The position numbers and the translations under genes are program-made. A stretch of DNA of 64,000 nt from an uncultured Collinsella sp. (GTDB taxonomy: Bacteria > Actinomycetota > Coriobacteriia > Coriobacteriales > Coriobacteriaceae): NCBI GenBank assembly GCA_949285915.1, contig CASDZW010000003.1, positions 17,508 to 81,507 on the forward strand. Reading direction: 5' to 3'. Of the stretch, positions 54,842 through 62,834 are shown piece by piece. Position 1 is the first letter of the stretch. Every line of letters begins with the position of its first letter. The notes below the pieces were generated by a model. The model saw only the letters and a program-made list of their open reading frames with translations, did not search any database and was not told where the DNA came from.

Positions 54842-54955
54842 ATCTTACCTATCGGTAAGATGTGAGTGAGTGTGGGAGGGGCGCCCACCCTGCGCGCGAT
54901 TCGTGGGACGGCGGCCGTAAGGCCGCACTGAGTGCGCAGGGCAGGCGCCCCTCCC
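54842..54955. repeat. Long, nested palindromic element
   Basis: Between convergent DegV and nitroreductase genes, GGGAGGGGCGCC (54874-54885) pairs with GGCGCCCCTCCC (54944-54955), CCCTGCGC (54888-54895) with GCGCAGGG (54934-54941), and GCGGCC (54911-54916) with GGCCGC (54921-54926), making an ~82-base nested hairpin. A small ATCTTACC/GGTAAGAT hairpin sits just before it (54842-54861). It may be a bidirectional terminator or a stable structured RNA. Confidence 0.7.
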
Positions 54956-54979
54956 CGTCAGTCAACGTTGCGAGAACGT

Positions 54980-55510
54980 TTAGCCACAATGGTCGGCAAA
55001 GGTCTCCCAGATGACCATCTGCTCAAGCGGGATGGACTCGTCGTGCAGGTGCGCCGGATGGCTCTCTTCACTCGGATAGCCGAGGGGCATGATGGAGATG
55101 ATACGGTGCGTGCGCGGGATCTCGAACTGGCGCCGGAGCTCCGAGGGGTCGATGAGGCCGACCCAGCAGCTGTGAATGCCGAGCTCTGAGGCCTGGAGCA
55201 TCATATGCGTGGCGACGATGGACGTGTCCACGATGCCAAAGTCCACCACGTCCGGGCTCCTCGACGCCACGGTCATGTCATAGGTGAGCACGAGCACCGT
55301 CGGTGCGCCGAAGCGGCACTTGCTCGCGCGGTCGATCTTGGCGAGGCCCTCGGCGCTCTGCACGACGAGGATGCGCTGCGGCTGGAGGTTGCGCGCCGTG
55401 GGGGCAACGCGACCCGCCTCGAGAATCTGCGCGAGCTTCTCGGGCTCGATGGGGTCGGGGGCGAAGCGGCGCTCGGAGTAGCGGCTCTTCGCAAGGTCTA
55501 GAAACGCCAT
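54980..55510 (-). CDS. Nitroreductase family protein
   Basis: The 176-residue protein is an FMN-dependent nitroreductase-like oxidoreductase. The LAKSRYSERRFAPDPIEPEK opening, GRVAPTARNLQPQRILVV (FMN phosphate loop), a middle DVVDFGIVDTSIVATHMMLQ helix, and GIHSCWVGLIDPSELRR with MPLGYPSEESHP at the end match small nitroreductases. ATG 55510 follows AGGAGAG. Substrate unknown. Confidence 0.9.
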   Translation of the reverse strand: MAFLDLAKSRYSERRFAPDPIEPEKLAQILEAGRVAPTARNLQPQRILVVQSAEGLAKIDRASKCRFGAPTVLVLTYDMTVASRSPDVVDFGIVDTSIVATHMMLQASELGIHSCWVGLIDPSELRRQFEIPRTHRIISIMPLGYPSEESHPAHLHDESIPLEQMVIWETFADHCG

Positions 55511-55637
55511 GGCACTCTCCTGTTCTTTTTGCCCATCTCGCCCCTTCAGGCATCGGGCGCGCGGCCCTTTGCTAAGCTGAGGGGTGCGTAACCAGAGTGT
55601 ACCCTCCCAAGCGGGGGATAAGATAGCAGGTGTTGGT

Positions 55638-55790
55638 ATGTTTGAGATTCTTGGCGAGGTGCTCGGCCCCATCGCGCTCGTACTCGTGGCGATCATTGTT
55701 GCCGCGCTCCTGTACCTTGTGGTGACAACCATCAAAGCGAGGCGCGAAGAGCGCCGCGACCAAATGCAGGGCGGCGCACACCGCCGTTAG
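55638..55790 (+). CDS. Small single-pass membrane protein
   Basis: The 50-residue product has one strong membrane helix (LGPIALVLVAIIVAALLYLV) followed by a basic tail (KARREERRDQ). ATG 55638 has only a weak AGG-type ribosome site, which lowers confidence. Its stop overlaps the stop of the convergent methyltransferase gene by four bases, which suggests a real frame. No family recognised. Confidence 0.5.
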   Translation: MFEILGEVLGPIALVLVAIIVAALLYLVVTTIKARREERRDQMQGGAHRR

Positions 55791-56764
55791 CGCGTCTTTT
55801 TGCGGATGACCGCGATATAGAAGCCCTCGTAAAGTCGCGTGGGGCAGATGGTGAGCGTGCCAGCGAGCTCATTGGTAAGAAGGGGCAGCTCGCCGCGCTC
55901 GGCAGCGTCGGCAATTGCCTGCGCGGTGGCGGGGCGTGCCGGAGCGTCCTCGGGAAGCGCGCCGGTAAGGGGCACGACCTCGCAATCACGATGCCGCTTG
56001 AGGGCGGCTGTCACCTGCTCTTCGTTTTCCTGGGGGAGGATGGAGCAGGTCGAGTAGACGAGCACACCGCCCGGCTTGAGAACGGTGAGCGCTCGATCGA
56101 GAAGTGAGCGCTGTGAGCGCGTGACCTTGGCGAGGAGCTTCTCGGTGATGCGCGCGGCAGCCTTCGCGTCGCCCGCGCGTACGGTGCCCGAGCCCGTGCA
56201 GGGTGCGTCGAGCAGAATCTGATCGAAGGAGAAGAACTCGTCGAGGCGGCGCGCGTCGGTCCGCATGACGTTCACGGCGGCGACGCCGAGCTTGTTGAGG
56301 TTGAAGGTGAGCTTTTCGGCGCGCGGGGCGCTCATCTCGCAGGCGGTGAGGTGCACACCCGGCGCAAGGGCGGCCATCTCGGCGGTCTTGCCGCCAGGGG
56401 CGGCGCACATGTCGAGCACATCGGCACCGTCGCGCGGCGCGAGAGCGAGCGGCGGGATCATGGACGAGAGGCTCTGCAGGTAGACCTTACCCTCACGGTA
56501 GAGGGGCAGGTCCCAGACGGCCCGCTCGCGGGCGTCACTGAGTATGAAGGCGTCGCCGTACCACGCAACACCCTCATGGGCGATTCCCGCAGCGTCGAGC
56601 TCGCCCGCGACCTCCTCGCGTGTGGCGCGCAGGGTGTTGGCACGCATCGTCACCGGGCGCTCGCAGGCATCGGCAAACCCGCGAAAGATGCGCTCGCGGG
56701 TATCCGCCGGATACCGATTCTCGATTTCCTGTGTCAGAAATGCAGGCAGACCGCTTTCGCTCAT
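55787..56764 (-). CDS. RsmB/Nop2-family rRNA cytosine-5 methyltransferase
   Basis: The 325-residue protein is an m5C RNA methyltransferase of the NOL1/NOP2/Sun family, likely acting on rRNA (RsmF-like). DMCAAPGGKTAEMAAL binds SAM; LLDAPCTGSGTVRAG and YSTCSILPQENEEQV carry the two catalytic cysteines. The N-terminal part lacks a NusB-like domain, so it is the shorter RsmF type. It converges on the small membrane protein with a four-base overlap. Confidence 0.9.
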   Translation of the reverse strand: MSESGLPAFLTQEIENRYPADTRERIFRGFADACERPVTMRANTLRATREEVAGELDAAGIAHEGVAWYGDAFILSDARERAVWDLPLYREGKVYLQSLSSMIPPLALAPRDGADVLDMCAAPGGKTAEMAALAPGVHLTACEMSAPRAEKLTFNLNKLGVAAVNVMRTDARRLDEFFSFDQILLDAPCTGSGTVRAGDAKAAARITEKLLAKVTRSQRSLLDRALTVLKPGGVLVYSTCSILPQENEEQVTAALKRHRDCEVVPLTGALPEDAPARPATAQAIADAAERGELPLLTNELAGTLTICPTRLYEGFYIAVIRKKTR

Positions 56765-56847
56765 GTGCTCTCCTTGGGTTGCGCGTTACCCCTCGCATGG
56801 TAGCAGAAGGCGTGCGCGCCCGCGGGGCGTCGGCGCCTGGGGCGCGC

Positions 56848-57594
56848 CTAGAGCACCGCGCCCGCGGCGATAAGCAGGATGCAGAGGACGCCCGCTACGA
56901 CGTCGCGTGCGCAGAAGGGGTAGCGGCGGTAGCTGCTCTCGCGCGTGCGCAGGTAAAAGCCGCGCTGCTCTGCCGCAAGCGCCGTCGCATCGGTCTTGCC
57001 CACCGAGGTCACAAGCAAAGGTACGCAGACCGGCAGCATGAGCAGGAGCTTCTTAATGGGGTTCTTGGTATCGAACTCCACGCCGCGCGCCGTCTGCGCC
57101 TCCATGATGGCGTTCATCTCTTGTGTGAAGACGGGGACAAAGCGCAGCGCCGTGGTGAAGGTGAACGCGTACTTGTAGGGGATGTGCAGCTTCTCCACAC
57201 AGGCGTTGGCAAGATCGGTCGTCTTGGTGACGGTGAGTACAAGCACGAGCGGCAGCGCCACGCCAAGCAGGCGCAGACATGCCTTGGTGCCCGATACGAG
57301 GCCGTCAGTCGTGATAAAGAGCGCGATCACCTCGCCGCGGCGCACGAACGCGAGCTGCAGCACGAGCATGAGCACGGCAACGGGCACGAGCACCTTGAGA
57401 AGCGACAGCAGGCGCGACCCGCTGCCCGCGTAGATGCCGAGGACAAGCGTGAGGAGGAGAAGACCGATGAGGGCGGCGTAGCCGTCCGCGAGTACGGTGG
57501 CAATGATGATGGCGGCGGCCAGCGCGAGCTTGGTCACGGGATTCAGACGGTGCAGGACGGTGTTGCCCGGTACGTAGTCGATGACGTTCAGCAT
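56848..57594 (-). CDS. ecfT: ECF transporter T component
   Basis: The 248-residue EcfT is the membrane coupling subunit of an energy-coupling-factor transporter. HRLNPVTKLALAAAIIIATV begins the first helices; two coupling helices end with the AxARGV-type signature, seen here as AQTARGVEFDT, and LAAEQRGFYLRTRES. It overlaps the fused EcfA gene by seven bases and, with the S subunit gene upstream, completes a group I-like transporter operon. Confidence 0.9.
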   Translation of the reverse strand: MLNVIDYVPGNTVLHRLNPVTKLALAAAIIIATVLADGYAALIGLLLLTLVLGIYAGSGSRLLSLLKVLVPVAVLMLVLQLAFVRRGEVIALFITTDGLVSGTKACLRLLGVALPLVLVLTVTKTTDLANACVEKLHIPYKYAFTFTTALRFVPVFTQEMNAIMEAQTARGVEFDTKNPIKKLLLMLPVCVPLLVTSVGKTDATALAAEQRGFYLRTRESSYRRYPFCARDVVAGVLCILLIAAGAVL

Positions 57595-59501
57595 CTCTCA
57601 CGCCTCCTTGGGCCTGCGGTAGCGTCCGCTTCGGTGGTGGCATCTGCTCCTGTGGCGATGTCTGCCTCGGTGGCGTCATCTGCTTTGGTGGCAGAGGGCA
57701 GCGGCTCGGCGGCGTCCGTCTTGCCGCCCGCGAGCGCCTGGGTGGTGTCCACGATGCCCGCCACCTCGGAGATGTGGGCAAAGGCGGGGGAGACCTCGCG
57801 CGCGAGGCGCTGCGAGAGCTCGACGACCTGCGGTGGCTTTACGCGAGCGCGCGCCATGAGCGCGGCGTCGGCAAAGACCTCCGCAGTGGCGCCGCGTGCG
57901 AGGATGCAGCCGTCGGCCATGACCACAAGGCGCTCGGCAAAGTCGGACACGACCTCCATGTCGTGGCAGACCATCACCACGGCAGACCCGTGCTCGGCCA
58001 TCTCACGGACCGTCTCCATGACGGTCATACACTCGCGGTAGTCAAGACCGCTCGTTGGCTCGTCGAGGACGACGACCGCGGGCTCGGTGACTACGACCGA
58101 GGCGAGCGCGACCATCTGGCGCTGCCCGCGCGAGAGCGAGAAGGGCGCCTCGTCTGCCGGAAGGCCAAAGCGCTCGATCACGCGGCGGGCGCGGGCCTCG
58201 GCATCCGTTTGGGAGACGCCGGCGAGCTCGAGGCCAAAGGCGACCTCCTCGAGCACGGTGTTCTTGCAGAGCTGATGGTCGGGGTTCTGGAAGAGCGTCG
58301 CCACATGGCGGGCGATGCGCGACACGGGGGCCTCGCGCGTGTCGAGCCCGGCAATCACGACAGAGCCGGAGCTCGGCTTGAGAAGGCCGTTCAAAAGCTT
58401 GGTCGCCGTGGTCTTGCCGGCGCCGTTTTGGCCGACAATCCCCACGAGCTCGCCGGGATAGACGGTAAGGTCGAGGTTGTTCACCGACGCGCCGCCGCCG
58501 GGGTAGGCAAAGGTGACACCTGAGAAGCGCACGACGGGCTCGGCGCCCTCGGCGTGCGGCCTCGGTGCGGGCGCGTGAGGCGAGGTCGTGGCGCGGCCGT
58601 ACGCCCCCGCTTCAACGGGCACCGGTGCGCCCGCGCGCGCTTTGACGATGCCGGCAATAAGCGAGGCGGCCTCGTCAACGTTGAGGCACGGGACGCCCGC
58701 CGGGCAGAGGCCGCAGTGGGCGAGGCTGTTTGAGATGCGCGCCGTGCGCGGACTGTCGACGCCGATGGCGCGGAGCTCGGAGCCGTGCGCAAAGACCTCA
58801 TGCGGCGTGCCGTCGAGTGCCACGCGCCCCTCGTTCATGACCACGAGCCGGTCGCAGTACTCCGAGAGGAGCGCCACCTTCTGCTCGATCACAATGACGG
58901 TGATGCCCTCGTCGCGGTTGAGGTCGCGCAGCACGTCAAAGACCATGCGCGAGCTTACCGGGTCGAGCGCCGCGGTGGGTTCGTCGAGTACGAGCACACG
59001 CGGTGCGAGGGCCAGAATTGCGGCGATGGCGACCTTTTGCTTCTGCCCGCCCGAGAGCGTGGCGATCTCGCGGTTGCGGAGGTCGGCAATGCCCACGGCG
59101 TCGAGTGCGGCCGTAATGAACTTTTCGATATGCCTATGGTCGACGCCAAAGTTCTCCAGACCAAAGATGAGCTCGTCCTCCACCACCGAGGCGACCATCT
59201 GCGCGTCGATGTCCTGGTTGACCGACCCTACAACGCGCGAGATGTCGGTGAGCGTGACCTCGCAGGTGTCTGAGCCGTCGACGATGGTCTCGCCAAAGAG
59301 CTGTCCGGTGAAGTGGTGGGGGATAGCGCCCGAGAGGACGGAGGCGAGGGTCGACTTGCCCGCTCCCGACGGGCCGATCACGCCCACAAAGGCACCCGGC
59401 TCGATGGCAAGCGTGATGTCGTCGAGGGCGCGCGCGTCCTCATGGCCATAGGAGAACGAGACGTGCCTCATCTCGATGATCGGATCGGCGGTCGGTTGCA
59501 T
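57588..59501 (-). CDS. Fused EcfA-EcfA' ATPase of the ECF transporter
   Basis: The 637-residue protein joins two ABC ATPases that energise the transporter. Domain 1 has Walker A GPSGAGKST at 43-51, LSGGQ at 149-153 and LVLDEPTAALD; domain 2 has Walker A GQNGAGKTT at 357-365, LSRGQRQ in place of LSGGQ, and VVLDEPTSGLD. The linker (about 250-320) carries a Cys-rich CGLCPAGVPC stretch. The C-terminal tail has a degenerate Ala/Thr/Glu/Asp repeat. The gene lies 39 bases after the S subunit gene and overlaps EcfT. Confidence 0.92.
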   Translation of the reverse strand: MQPTADPIIEMRHVSFSYGHEDARALDDITLAIEPGAFVGVIGPSGAGKSTLASVLSGAIPHHFTGQLFGETIVDGSDTCEVTLTDISRVVGSVNQDIDAQMVASVVEDELIFGLENFGVDHRHIEKFITAALDAVGIADLRNREIATLSGGQKQKVAIAAILALAPRVLVLDEPTAALDPVSSRMVFDVLRDLNRDEGITVIVIEQKVALLSEYCDRLVVMNEGRVALDGTPHEVFAHGSELRAIGVDSPRTARISNSLAHCGLCPAGVPCLNVDEAASLIAGIVKARAGAPVPVEAGAYGRATTSPHAPAPRPHAEGAEPVVRFSGVTFAYPGGGASVNNLDLTVYPGELVGIVGQNGAGKTTATKLLNGLLKPSSGSVVIAGLDTREAPVSRIARHVATLFQNPDHQLCKNTVLEEVAFGLELAGVSQTDAEARARRVIERFGLPADEAPFSLSRGQRQMVALASVVVTEPAVVVLDEPTSGLDYRECMTVMETVREMAEHGSAVVMVCHDMEVVSDFAERLVVMADGCILARGATAEVFADAALMARARVKPPQVVELSQRLAREVSPAFAHISEVAGIVDTTQALAGGKTDAAEPLPSATKADDATEADIATGADATTEADATAGPRRRERC

Positions 59502-59540
59502 GGGGTCCTCTCGGGGGTTGGGGTTGCGGGGCGAGCGGTG

Positions 59541-60116
59541 CTAGTCGGCGAGCTTGAGGGCGTGCTTGATGGGCAGGTAGAGCGCGCCTACGAGGATGGC
59601 GTTGAACACCGCGGTGAGAGCGACGACGGGGAGCATCAGTGAGACGAGGCTCGTGTCGAACTGCATCATAGCCATCTTGATGACCATAAAGATAGCGCCG
59701 GAGAGGAACGTCGTCACGAAGGTGCCCACGGTGGGGATGACGGCCTTGGCGCCGGTCTTCATGCCGGCGTTGACGATGAGGGCCATCACGACAGCGGCGA
59801 TGCTCTCGGCAACAAAGTCGATGCCGGGGCTCGTGGTGGTGATCTGAATCACCGCTGCGGAGACGAGGCCGATGATGAGGGCCTGCACGGCGTTGGGCCG
59901 TACGATCAGGATGGTGAGGCAGAAGGCGGAGATGATGAACTCGGGTGCGATGGTGCCCGCCGAGATGGTGGAGATGGCCTTGCCGACGGTGAAGTTCAAG
60001 ATGAAGCCGGCGGCGAGGAGCACGGCGAGCAGGACGAGGGCCTTGATATCGAGCTTTCCGCGGTCGACGGAGGTAACGGTGCGGGCTTGGGCGGAGGTGT
60101 TGGTGGTCTGCGTCAT
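59541..60116 (-). CDS. ECF transporter S (substrate-binding) component, probable tryptophan transporter
   Basis: The 191-residue membrane protein binds the substrate of the ECF transporter. Helices such as ALVLLAVLLAAGFILNFTVG, FIISAFCLTILIVRPNAVQA and AVIPTVGTFVTTFLSGAIFM fit an S subunit with five or six membrane segments. Sequence alone does not fix the substrate, but the operon is preceded by a leader peptide with Trp-Trp-Trp and an attenuator, so tryptophan (or a close derivative) is the best guess. Ribosome site AAAGG precedes ATG 60116. First gene of the S-AA-T operon. Confidence 0.8.
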   Translation of the reverse strand: MTQTTNTSAQARTVTSVDRGKLDIKALVLLAVLLAAGFILNFTVGKAISTISAGTIAPEFIISAFCLTILIVRPNAVQALIIGLVSAAVIQITTTSPGIDFVAESIAAVVMALIVNAGMKTGAKAVIPTVGTFVTTFLSGAIFMVIKMAMMQFDTSLVSLMLPVVALTAVFNAILVGALYLPIKHALKLAD

Positions 60117-60137
60117 GGTAATCAGCCTTTCTGATGC

Positions 60138-60192
60138 ATATTTGGGGACGGGGTCGAAATGTGCAACTGCCTGGTTGGGGACGGGGTTGAAA
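60138..60192 (+). repeat. Two TTTGGGGACGG motifs in the ECF leader
   Basis: ATTTGGGGACGGGGTCGAAA (from 60139) and TTGGGGACGGGGTTGAAACG (60174-60193) stand in the same orientation between the attenuator and the S-component gene. They are the fifth and sixth copies of the motif seen at 1.5 and 51.8 kb. Confidence 0.6.
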
Positions 60193-60268
60193 CGGTCGGG
60201 TCAAAACAATCGCGGAGGCGCGTGATGCGAATCCGGTCGGTCAATTAGGCTGACGGAGGCGCGGTAGC

Positions 60269-60299
60269 AAAAAGGCCCCCGGTCAACCCGGGGGCCTTT
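60269..60299 (-). terminator. Attenuator terminator of the Trp-type leader
   Basis: On the minus strand AAAGGCCCCCGG pairs perfectly with CCGGGGGCCTTT around GTTGA and is followed by TTTTTGC, a textbook intrinsic terminator. Its CGGGTTGACCGG part is also complementary over nine bases (CCGGTCAAC with GTTGACCGG) to the end of the leader peptide coding region, giving the alternative antiterminator. It would stop transcription 150 bases before the S-component gene when Trp-tRNA is plentiful. Confidence 0.85.
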
Positions 60300-60327
60300 A
60301 CGTGCGCTATCTATAGGCGCGAAGGGC

Positions 60328-60396
60328 TCACCGTTGACCGGCCGAGTTCACATCACGCCACCACCAGTTGTTGAGAGCAAGGTTGGTGTTTCTCAT
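60328..60396 (-). CDS. Trp leader peptide (attenuation)
   Basis: A 22-codon frame begins at ATG 60396 behind AAAGGAGCC and ends at TGA 60328-60330. Codons 11-13 are three consecutive TGG (peptide segment NNWWWRDVNS). It is too short to be a normal gene and the Trp run is the hallmark of trpL-type leaders. The last codons contain GGCCGGTCAAC, which can pair with the terminator; a ribosome stalled at Trp would leave this free and let the downstream ECF genes be read. A GGCTCACCG segment upstream (complement of 60423-60431) can pair with CGGTGAGCC spanning the leader stop. Confidence 0.85.
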   Translation of the reverse strand: MRNTNLALNNWWWRDVNSAGQR

Positions 60397-60460
60397 GACC
60401 GGTGGCTCCTTTCGGTGAATCGCGGTGAGCCTTGAGGCCCACTCATCTGGTGTTGCGAGC

Positions 60461-60466
60461 ACTATA
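60461..60466 (-). promoter_or_regulatory. Extended -10 of the ECF operon
   Basis: On the minus strand TGC-TATAGT forms an extended -10 element, 65 bases upstream of the leader peptide start; no clear -35 is needed with such an element. The rest of the 60117-60555 gap holds the attenuator, leader peptide and repeats listed here. Confidence 0.55.
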
Positions 60467-60555
60467 GCACAGTAAAGCACGCTGTCGCCTGTGTCCGGTA
60501 AAGATTGCTGTTGTGTTACGCCGCGGCCGGGCGAACGGTCTTGGCCGGCACGCCC

Positions 60556-61476
60556 TTACGCGCGCGTGAGCGGCGAGAACTCGTCCACAATAAGGTCGAG
60601 GCAGCGGGGCAGCACGCGCGCGCCAAACACGCCCGAGGCGCTGTCCACAAGCTCGCCGTCGAACTGCATGCCGAGTGAGGGCGAGCAGCGCACCATGACC
60701 TCGCGCGCCTGGAACATCTTGAGCTGCGGACGGCCGAGGTTCTTGCCCACCGGGTCGATGACCGCGGCAAGAGCGGTGGGGAGGAGCTGCACGAGCCCCA
60801 CCGGCTCGATGACGGCGATGTCGAGAAGGCCGTCGTTCATCCGGCAGTCGGGAAAGAGATTGATACCGTTTTGGATGACGGCGGTGTTGCCGATCATGCA
60901 CGAGATGCCGTCGAGTTCTTCGACCACACCGTCGTGCTCGATGGAGAAGTGAGCGACCTCGGGCTCGAGCGTGGAGAGCGCCGAGAGGAAGTAGGCAATC
61001 TCGCCAATGTCCTTCTTGGCAGGTGCCGCCTTCTTCATGATGGTGGCGTCAAAGCCCGAGCCGGCGATAATGGTGAAGCCGTGCCGCAGCGTCGCGCCCG
61101 ACTCGTCCTGCCAGAAGAGCTCGCCCATATCGACTTGGGCGGTGTGCCCGGCGCGGCAGGCCGCCGCAAGGGCCGCAATCTCGGAGCCGTTGCCGATGTT
61201 GTTGAAAAACAGGTTGGCCGTGCCCGAGGGGAACACGAGCGCGGGCACATGCGTATCGCGCAGGCAGTCGAGGACGTTGGCGACCGTGCCGTCCCCGCCC
61301 GAGACGACCACGCGGTCAAAGGAGCGCACGTCGCGCGTCGCATCATCGGCCTCCATACCTTGGCCGATGAAGCGCATGACAACCTCATCGCCGGCGGCGG
61401 CGAGCGCATGCTCGAACGCAAAGATTTCATCCGAGCGCGGACCCGACGCAAGATTGTGGATGATGAGGCAGCGCAT
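60556..61476 (-). CDS. Diacylglycerol/lipid kinase family protein (YegS-like)
   Basis: The 306-residue protein is a soluble DAGK-catalytic-family lipid kinase. VVVSGGDGTVANVLDCL is the GGDGT nucleotide motif, LVFPSGTANLFFNNIG the second, and MNDGLLDIAVIEPVG with MQFDGELV in the C-terminal domain complete the family pattern. ATG 61476 has a weak GGAAACG ribosome site. It is divergent from rnd, which starts 91 bases away. Confidence 0.88.
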   Translation of the reverse strand: MRCLIIHNLASGPRSDEIFAFEHALAAAGDEVVMRFIGQGMEADDATRDVRSFDRVVVSGGDGTVANVLDCLRDTHVPALVFPSGTANLFFNNIGNGSEIAALAAACRAGHTAQVDMGELFWQDESGATLRHGFTIIAGSGFDATIMKKAAPAKKDIGEIAYFLSALSTLEPEVAHFSIEHDGVVEELDGISCMIGNTAVIQNGINLFPDCRMNDGLLDIAVIEPVGLVQLLPTALAAVIDPVGKNLGRPQLKMFQAREVMVRCSPSLGMQFDGELVDSASGVFGARVLPRCLDLIVDEFSPLTRA

Positions 61477-61567
61477 GGAGCGTTTCCGTTCTGACTCAAA
61501 GCGCGTATAGTTACATTGTCGTATCCTACCCCCAAGACCCATCACGATACCGAGGCCAAGGGAGAGC

Positions 61568-62704
61568 ATGATTATTTCTACAGAGAGCGAGCTCGCGGCG
61601 TTCTGCGCGCGGGCCGCCGCGTTCGATGCGGTCGCTGTCGATACCGAGTTTCTGCGCGAGCGGACGTTTCATCCGCGCCTGTGCCTCATCCAAGTGGGCA
61701 CCCCCGACGAGTCGGTTGCCATCGACCCCATTGCCCTCGAGGGGCACCTCGACCCGCTGGCTCAACTGTTCGTGAATCCCAAGGTCCTCAAGGTATTCCA
61801 CGCATGCACGCAGGACATGGAGGTGCTGCTCCATGCGCTCGGCGTGCTTCCTGCCCCCATATTCGACACCCAGGTTGCCGCGGCATTTTTGGGCGAGCGC
61901 CTGCAGATTGCCTACAACGGCCTTGTCCAGGCGTTCTGCGGCGTGACGCTCCCCAAGACCGAGTCGCTTACCGACTGGTCGCGCCGCCCGCTCACCGCCC
62001 AGCAGATCGAGTACGCCCTCGACGACGTCCGCTACCTCATCAAGGCGTACGGCGCCATCGCCGAGCGCCTTGAGGCGGAGGGGCGCCTGTGGTGGGTGCT
62101 CGACGAGATGCGCCCGCTCATGGAGCGCTCGCACTACGAGACGGACCGCCGCGAGGCCTACAAGCGCGTCAAACGCATCAACTCCTGCACGCGCAAGCAG
62201 ATGGCGATCGCGCGCGAACTCGCCGCTTGGCGCGAGGGCCGTGCCGAGAAGCTCGACATCCCGCGCAAGTGGGTCATGTCGGACGAGGTGCTCGTCGCGC
62301 TCGTCAAGCGCGCGCCCCGCGAGGTGGCCGATGTGAGAAGCGTGCGCGGCACCGAGCAGCTCGCCGATGGCGACGTACACGCCATCCTCATGGCGGTTGA
62401 CCGCGGGCGCCGCTGCCCGGCGGATCGTCTGCCGCCCGCCCAGCATGCGCGCCGCGCGCTCACCAGCGAACTCGAGAGCGTCGTGGACCTCATGTATGCG
62501 CTTTTGCGCCTTGTGGCGGAGCGTTCCGGTGTGGCGACGGCCATGATTGCCTCGCGCGACGACCTTGCCGACTACATCGATCACCCCGAGCGCAGCCCGC
62601 TGCGCGATGGTTGGCGCTTCGAGCTGGTGGGAACGCGCCTCGACGAGCTGCTCTCGGGCAACATGGGCCTCACCGTCAAGGACCGTCGCATCGAGATCCT
62701 GTAG
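61568..62704 (+). CDS. rnd: Ribonuclease D
   Basis: RNase D is a 3'-5' exoribonuclease that trims tRNA precursors. The 378-residue protein has the DEDDy residues: DTEFLRERTFHPRLCLIQVG (Asp and Glu), VFHACTQDMEVL (Asp), and ALDDVRYLI with a late Asp/Tyr; an HRDC domain follows (KQMAIARELAAWREGRAEKL, then DIPRKWVMSDEVLVALVKRA). ATG 61568 follows GGGAGAGC. It is monocistronic. Confidence 0.93.
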   Translation: MIISTESELAAFCARAAAFDAVAVDTEFLRERTFHPRLCLIQVGTPDESVAIDPIALEGHLDPLAQLFVNPKVLKVFHACTQDMEVLLHALGVLPAPIFDTQVAAAFLGERLQIAYNGLVQAFCGVTLPKTESLTDWSRRPLTAQQIEYALDDVRYLIKAYGAIAERLEAEGRLWWVLDEMRPLMERSHYETDRREAYKRVKRINSCTRKQMAIARELAAWREGRAEKLDIPRKWVMSDEVLVALVKRAPREVADVRSVRGTEQLADGDVHAILMAVDRGRRCPADRLPPAQHARRALTSELESVVDLMYALLRLVAERSGVATAMIASRDDLADYIDHPERSPLRDGWRFELVGTRLDELLSGNMGLTVKDRRIEIL

Positions 62705-62797
62705 AAACGGACTGCAAAGGGGGCGGGGCGTTTCGTCAACCTCGCCGTTACCAGAACCTTGTCCGCACGTCGGGGTAGACTGGGTAGCAACCAGCAA

Positions 62798-62815
62798 GGC
62801 GGGCACGCGCCCGCC
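62798..62815 (+). terminator. Short GC hairpin between rnd and xseA
   Basis: GGCGGGC (62798-62804) pairs with GCCCGCC (62809-62815) around ACGC. No T-run follows, so it may be a weak terminator or part of the xseA leader; CTATAG just after may be a -10-like sequence. Confidence 0.35.
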
Positions 62816-62834
62816 CTATAGATACGGAGGGCAC

